Of a stretch of 64,000 bases of DNA, positions 61,101 to 64,000 are shown one piece after another. The translations under genes were made by a program, and so were the position numbers. The notes beneath the pieces were generated by a model. The model made no database searches. It was not told the origin of the DNA and worked only from the letters and a program-made list of their open reading frames with translations. Positions within the stretch are counted from its first letter, which is position 1. The number at the start of each line of letters is the position of its first letter. The stretch comes from Protonemura montana (Eukaryota; Arthropoda; Insecta; Plecoptera; Nemouridae): assembly GCA_947568835.1 (NCBI GenBank), contig OX387603.1:20298651-20362650 (forward strand), given 5' to 3'.

Positions 61101-64000
61101 GCAAAAGCACCTTTCGGAACTTGTGGAAAAGACAGATCTTAGCAGAAACTTATCACTGTAAAAAAAAACAAGTGGCAGAAAAACCGAGCATCGAAAAGTA
61201 AAGAAGTAAAAACACAGATGTGTGGCAAACAGTTTTCATTTTCTCACTGCCGCCAGCCGCGACTTTCCTCTCCTCTACAAATACCCCTTTCCCTATAACA
61301 CTAGTTTTACGATAGCAAGAGACCTCGCCCGTGAACGCGCCTATACACGAACACGATATAGTACTTGTCCTCAAGTTATGACCCATCGTCGTCCTCCACC
61401 TCGCCCAATAACATTTCCCGCCAACTGCACGCGTCTTCGTCAACGGTCAGTGCTAGTTCCACACTCTCCCGCCGCCTAGCACAAGCTACGCCAAACGGAC
61501 GCGGAGAGAGAGCGCTGCCTACCCCACCGACGTTACGTTCAAGTTCAGTTTACGAGCCTGCATAAAACCGGAAATGGCCTCTTATCCATTTTACCGCTTG
61601 TTTAGCGACGCAGAATGGTGTGTGACTTCTGTACATTGTGCAGTTACTGGCGACGCTATATGCTGTTCAGTTTCGAAATAAAACTGGCAAGGATATTTGC
61701 TGGAAAGAAATGCTAGAGACTTCGAGCACCGAGCCATGTTTGAATTTGATGTAGGTATTCATACGATAAGGAAATGCATTTCAGAAAGTTCTATTGCTGA
61801 CCCCGAAGCAAACGGCATAAGAACTTGCGGAATTTGAATTGTAAAGCAATTTAAGATGCGACTGCGAATGGGACCCAGCATATTACAACATTATTGTAAG
61901 ACTATAAAAGGGCATAACACTTATTATTGCTTCAACATTTCCAATGAAGATATCTGACCTTTTTCTATGTTCATATCACAATTGCGGATTAACGGAAAGA
62001 TAGTAAGAGGACATCATGATTGTTCCAATATCACAGTCTATTTTCACCACGTGTAAGCAAGGGAGACCATGCGTACAATATTCCCGATAATCGCTCGGAA
62101 TGTATTTCAGATAATCCCGAAAACTCGGATTACATCGACGAGATAACGTGGCTAATAATATTAGAATTTGGTATTAATCAAACAACAGGGTTGTGTTATC
62201 AGTGCGATTTTATCGTCGAGTTGTATTAGCTTATCAATAACATGTGTTTACTTATCTTACGCACTTAAGAGGCTGAGGTGAGGTCAAGTGCGTGTATCAA
62301 CGCACCCCCCTCTCTTTCAGCGGCTAAATCAATGTACCATTTAATGGCACACATCTGTCTGCACGATTGACGATCGATAGTACAGTTTTAAACCATCATA
62401 TCAATTTTCCTCCATGCAGTTTTCAGGATAATTTGCCACATTTTTTTAAGAATCCTCGCTCATTGATTTTGATAGTGTTCTTATGCAAAGTACCGATGTC
62501 ATACATCATGAAAAATCCATTAATTTCGATGCATTTCACAAGTACCTGTCTAGAAGAATATGATGGTATCGGTGAGTAAGTGATCATTGAAAACGCTTCA
62601 ATTGCAGACTTGCAGTAAATAAGTAACAAATCTGTATAGATTAAAATTTTAGAATAAGTGCAATTTCTTGTCGCTGGATCTTCAAAAAATCTAATGCCAT
62701 TTATTCTAGCATTGTCGAAGACGAGCACCTGAATGTCCCTATCCAAACAACATCCCAATCCCCTGACCATTCCCAATTACATCACCCGATCACAACCACC
62801 TCGCGATACCGTCTTATTGAAATCTGATTTACGTCCCACCGAACGGGGGTCTGACTCTTTCCCCTAGACGTAGCATAGACCCTGAGCGCCCTGGGACGAC
62901 GGCGCGAGAGGCAGGAGGCGGCGGGGGCGGCTGTCCGTTACCCTTCAGCTTACCGTCGGACGTCACTGAGGCAGGGGTAAGACGCCGTCGCCGATCTAGT
63001 GTCCGTTACGGGGGGAGGACGGCGGTAATGCCATCGGTAAACCGATTTCTTACCACGCATTCACCTATCTGACAACATTCGACCTGCCATGACCAATCCG
63101 ATTATGATACAGTCGAGGCTCTTTCACGGATTGAACGCATGTCAAGGATATTATATGTGGGCTTCAACGGTTTTTTTTCGGATAAACTTTATACGGATTA
63201 GTTTTCTTATTTTTCCGTAGTGACAGAAGAGACCATTGGTCCATTTCATACGACGAGTTCGTTCAGCGGGTGGTTGATTTTAGGATTCGCAGACTTTGCT
63301 TTCTGTCCCTCTGCTCTGCAAATTCTACATATTTCGAAACCTACAACAACATTCGTTACAGCATTCCTCGAGAATCATTTTTATAATTGTAAAAGCAAAT
63401 AACATAACCTAGGCACGCTCAAGAATGTTGTCGTCATGGTAACAAGCATTCGTTACCAATTACCCACGGCTCAAAAATTAAGATATCTATCTCATTTCAC
63501 ATATGCATTAAAAGTTCCGCTCGAAGCCGTTTGTGACCAAACTTGGTAGCATTTTATGGTGTATTTATTCAGATCGGTTGCTCGTGGTGTGACTGTTAGG
63601 TTGTGCATTCACCTATAGGTGTCGTTGGCTTGCAATCAAGTTACTGACGTCTTTCAAAGACTTAGGGGCTTGCTAAGAAAAAACTGGTCAAGAAAATCCA
63701 GAAACTCTTTTCAAAATGTTGCTCAAGCCTAAAATAAAAATATGAACCAGGATGCTTACCTAACCTCCCCTAAGCACCTAGCTCCTACCGATTCCAACCA
63801 AATTTGGTGTCAAAGGCATTTCAAACCTCTCCAATGTCATAACTCGGAAAAGCGTTATCTTGAAAACAAAATGAAGCTGCACATAGAGAATCGTTTGCTC
63901 TTTTGAAATGTTTTCAACACTAAAACGACTTGAACTGTACAACACCACGGTTTATGACCGCCTTGAAGCTATGTGTCCAACAGCACAAGAGACTCCTTTT
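58113..64000. other. Non-coding stretch upstream of candidate exon
   Basis: It has GACGCC patches at 58,575-58,610, 59,838-59,875 and 62,890-63,000, AT-rich sequence elsewhere, and a strong plus-strand donor (ccgag followed by gtaagtat) at about 60,773 without a clear exon. The last 500 bases hold two related words (ccaaacttggta and ccaaatttggtg), possibly part of an unrecognised repeat. Confidence 0.4.
59838..59875 (+). repeat. Imperfect (GAC)n/(GACGCC)n repeat
   Basis: About a dozen GAC, GCC and GTC triplets in a row. It is another dense instance of the window-wide GACGCC word. Confidence 0.85.

Noticed and set aside
63745-63770. Minus-strand ttag fused to gtaagc
   Set aside because: The upstream sequence is purine-rich (gcttaggggaggttag), so it is not a plausible acceptor.
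1-64000. CRISPR arrays, prokaryotic operons, rRNA, Hox-type homeobox exons and conserved microRNAs such as let-7 or mir-10
   Set aside because: Looked for by eye on both strands and not found.

Overview
The window reads as non-coding DNA from an animal genome, most likely an invertebrate and plausibly an arthropod. No reading frame reaches 200 codons, none is recognisable as a known protein, and there is no operon structure, rRNA or clean tRNA. CpG is not visibly depleted, which argues against a typical vertebrate. I recognise no transposable element by family. The lineage call is an inference from texture and splicing signals only.

The strongest structure is a set of four ratchet-type (recursive) splice sites, all on the minus strand, at about 56,522, 33,966, 21,027 and 5,355. 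Each has a branch-point match, a pyrimidine tract, a CAG acceptor and a GTRAG donor fused with no exon between them. Each is followed 56 to 78 bases later by a second possible donor. This is the layout known for recursive splicing of very long introns in flies. The simplest reading is that most of the window is one giant intron of a minus-strand gene, removed in steps of about 13 to 23 kb. A short possible exon with a donor lies just upstream of the first site, at 58,019-58,112. I cannot name the gene.

Other supported elements are: a 73-base pre-miRNA-like hairpin near 48.07 kb; a diverged sequence present twice in the same orientation (3.9-4.05 kb and 49.5 kb, 70% identical over 90 ungapped bases); a 31-bp minisatellite at 5.9 kb; a GGGCA minisatellite at 13.4 kb; and a compound trinucleotide repeat at 40.35 kb. 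Ten poly-C or poly-G sites are spread at strikingly even intervals of about 5.7 kb. The six-base word GACGCC and its relatives recur throughout in CpG-rich patches. There are also several perfect palindromes.

Layout: 1-5.3 kb is intronic or intergenic with one repeat copy. 5.3-21 kb runs from ratchet site 1 to site 2, with minisatellites and CpG-rich patches. 21-34 kb runs from site 2 to site 3 and holds a weak possible plus-strand exon at 24.0 kb. 34-56.5 kb runs from site 3 to site 4 and holds the hairpin, the second repeat copy and the trinucleotide repeats. 56.5-58.1 kb leads to the candidate minus-strand exon. 58.1-64 kb is upstream non-coding sequence. All exon calls are weak. The splice-site calls rest on sequence pattern alone and need RNA evidence.
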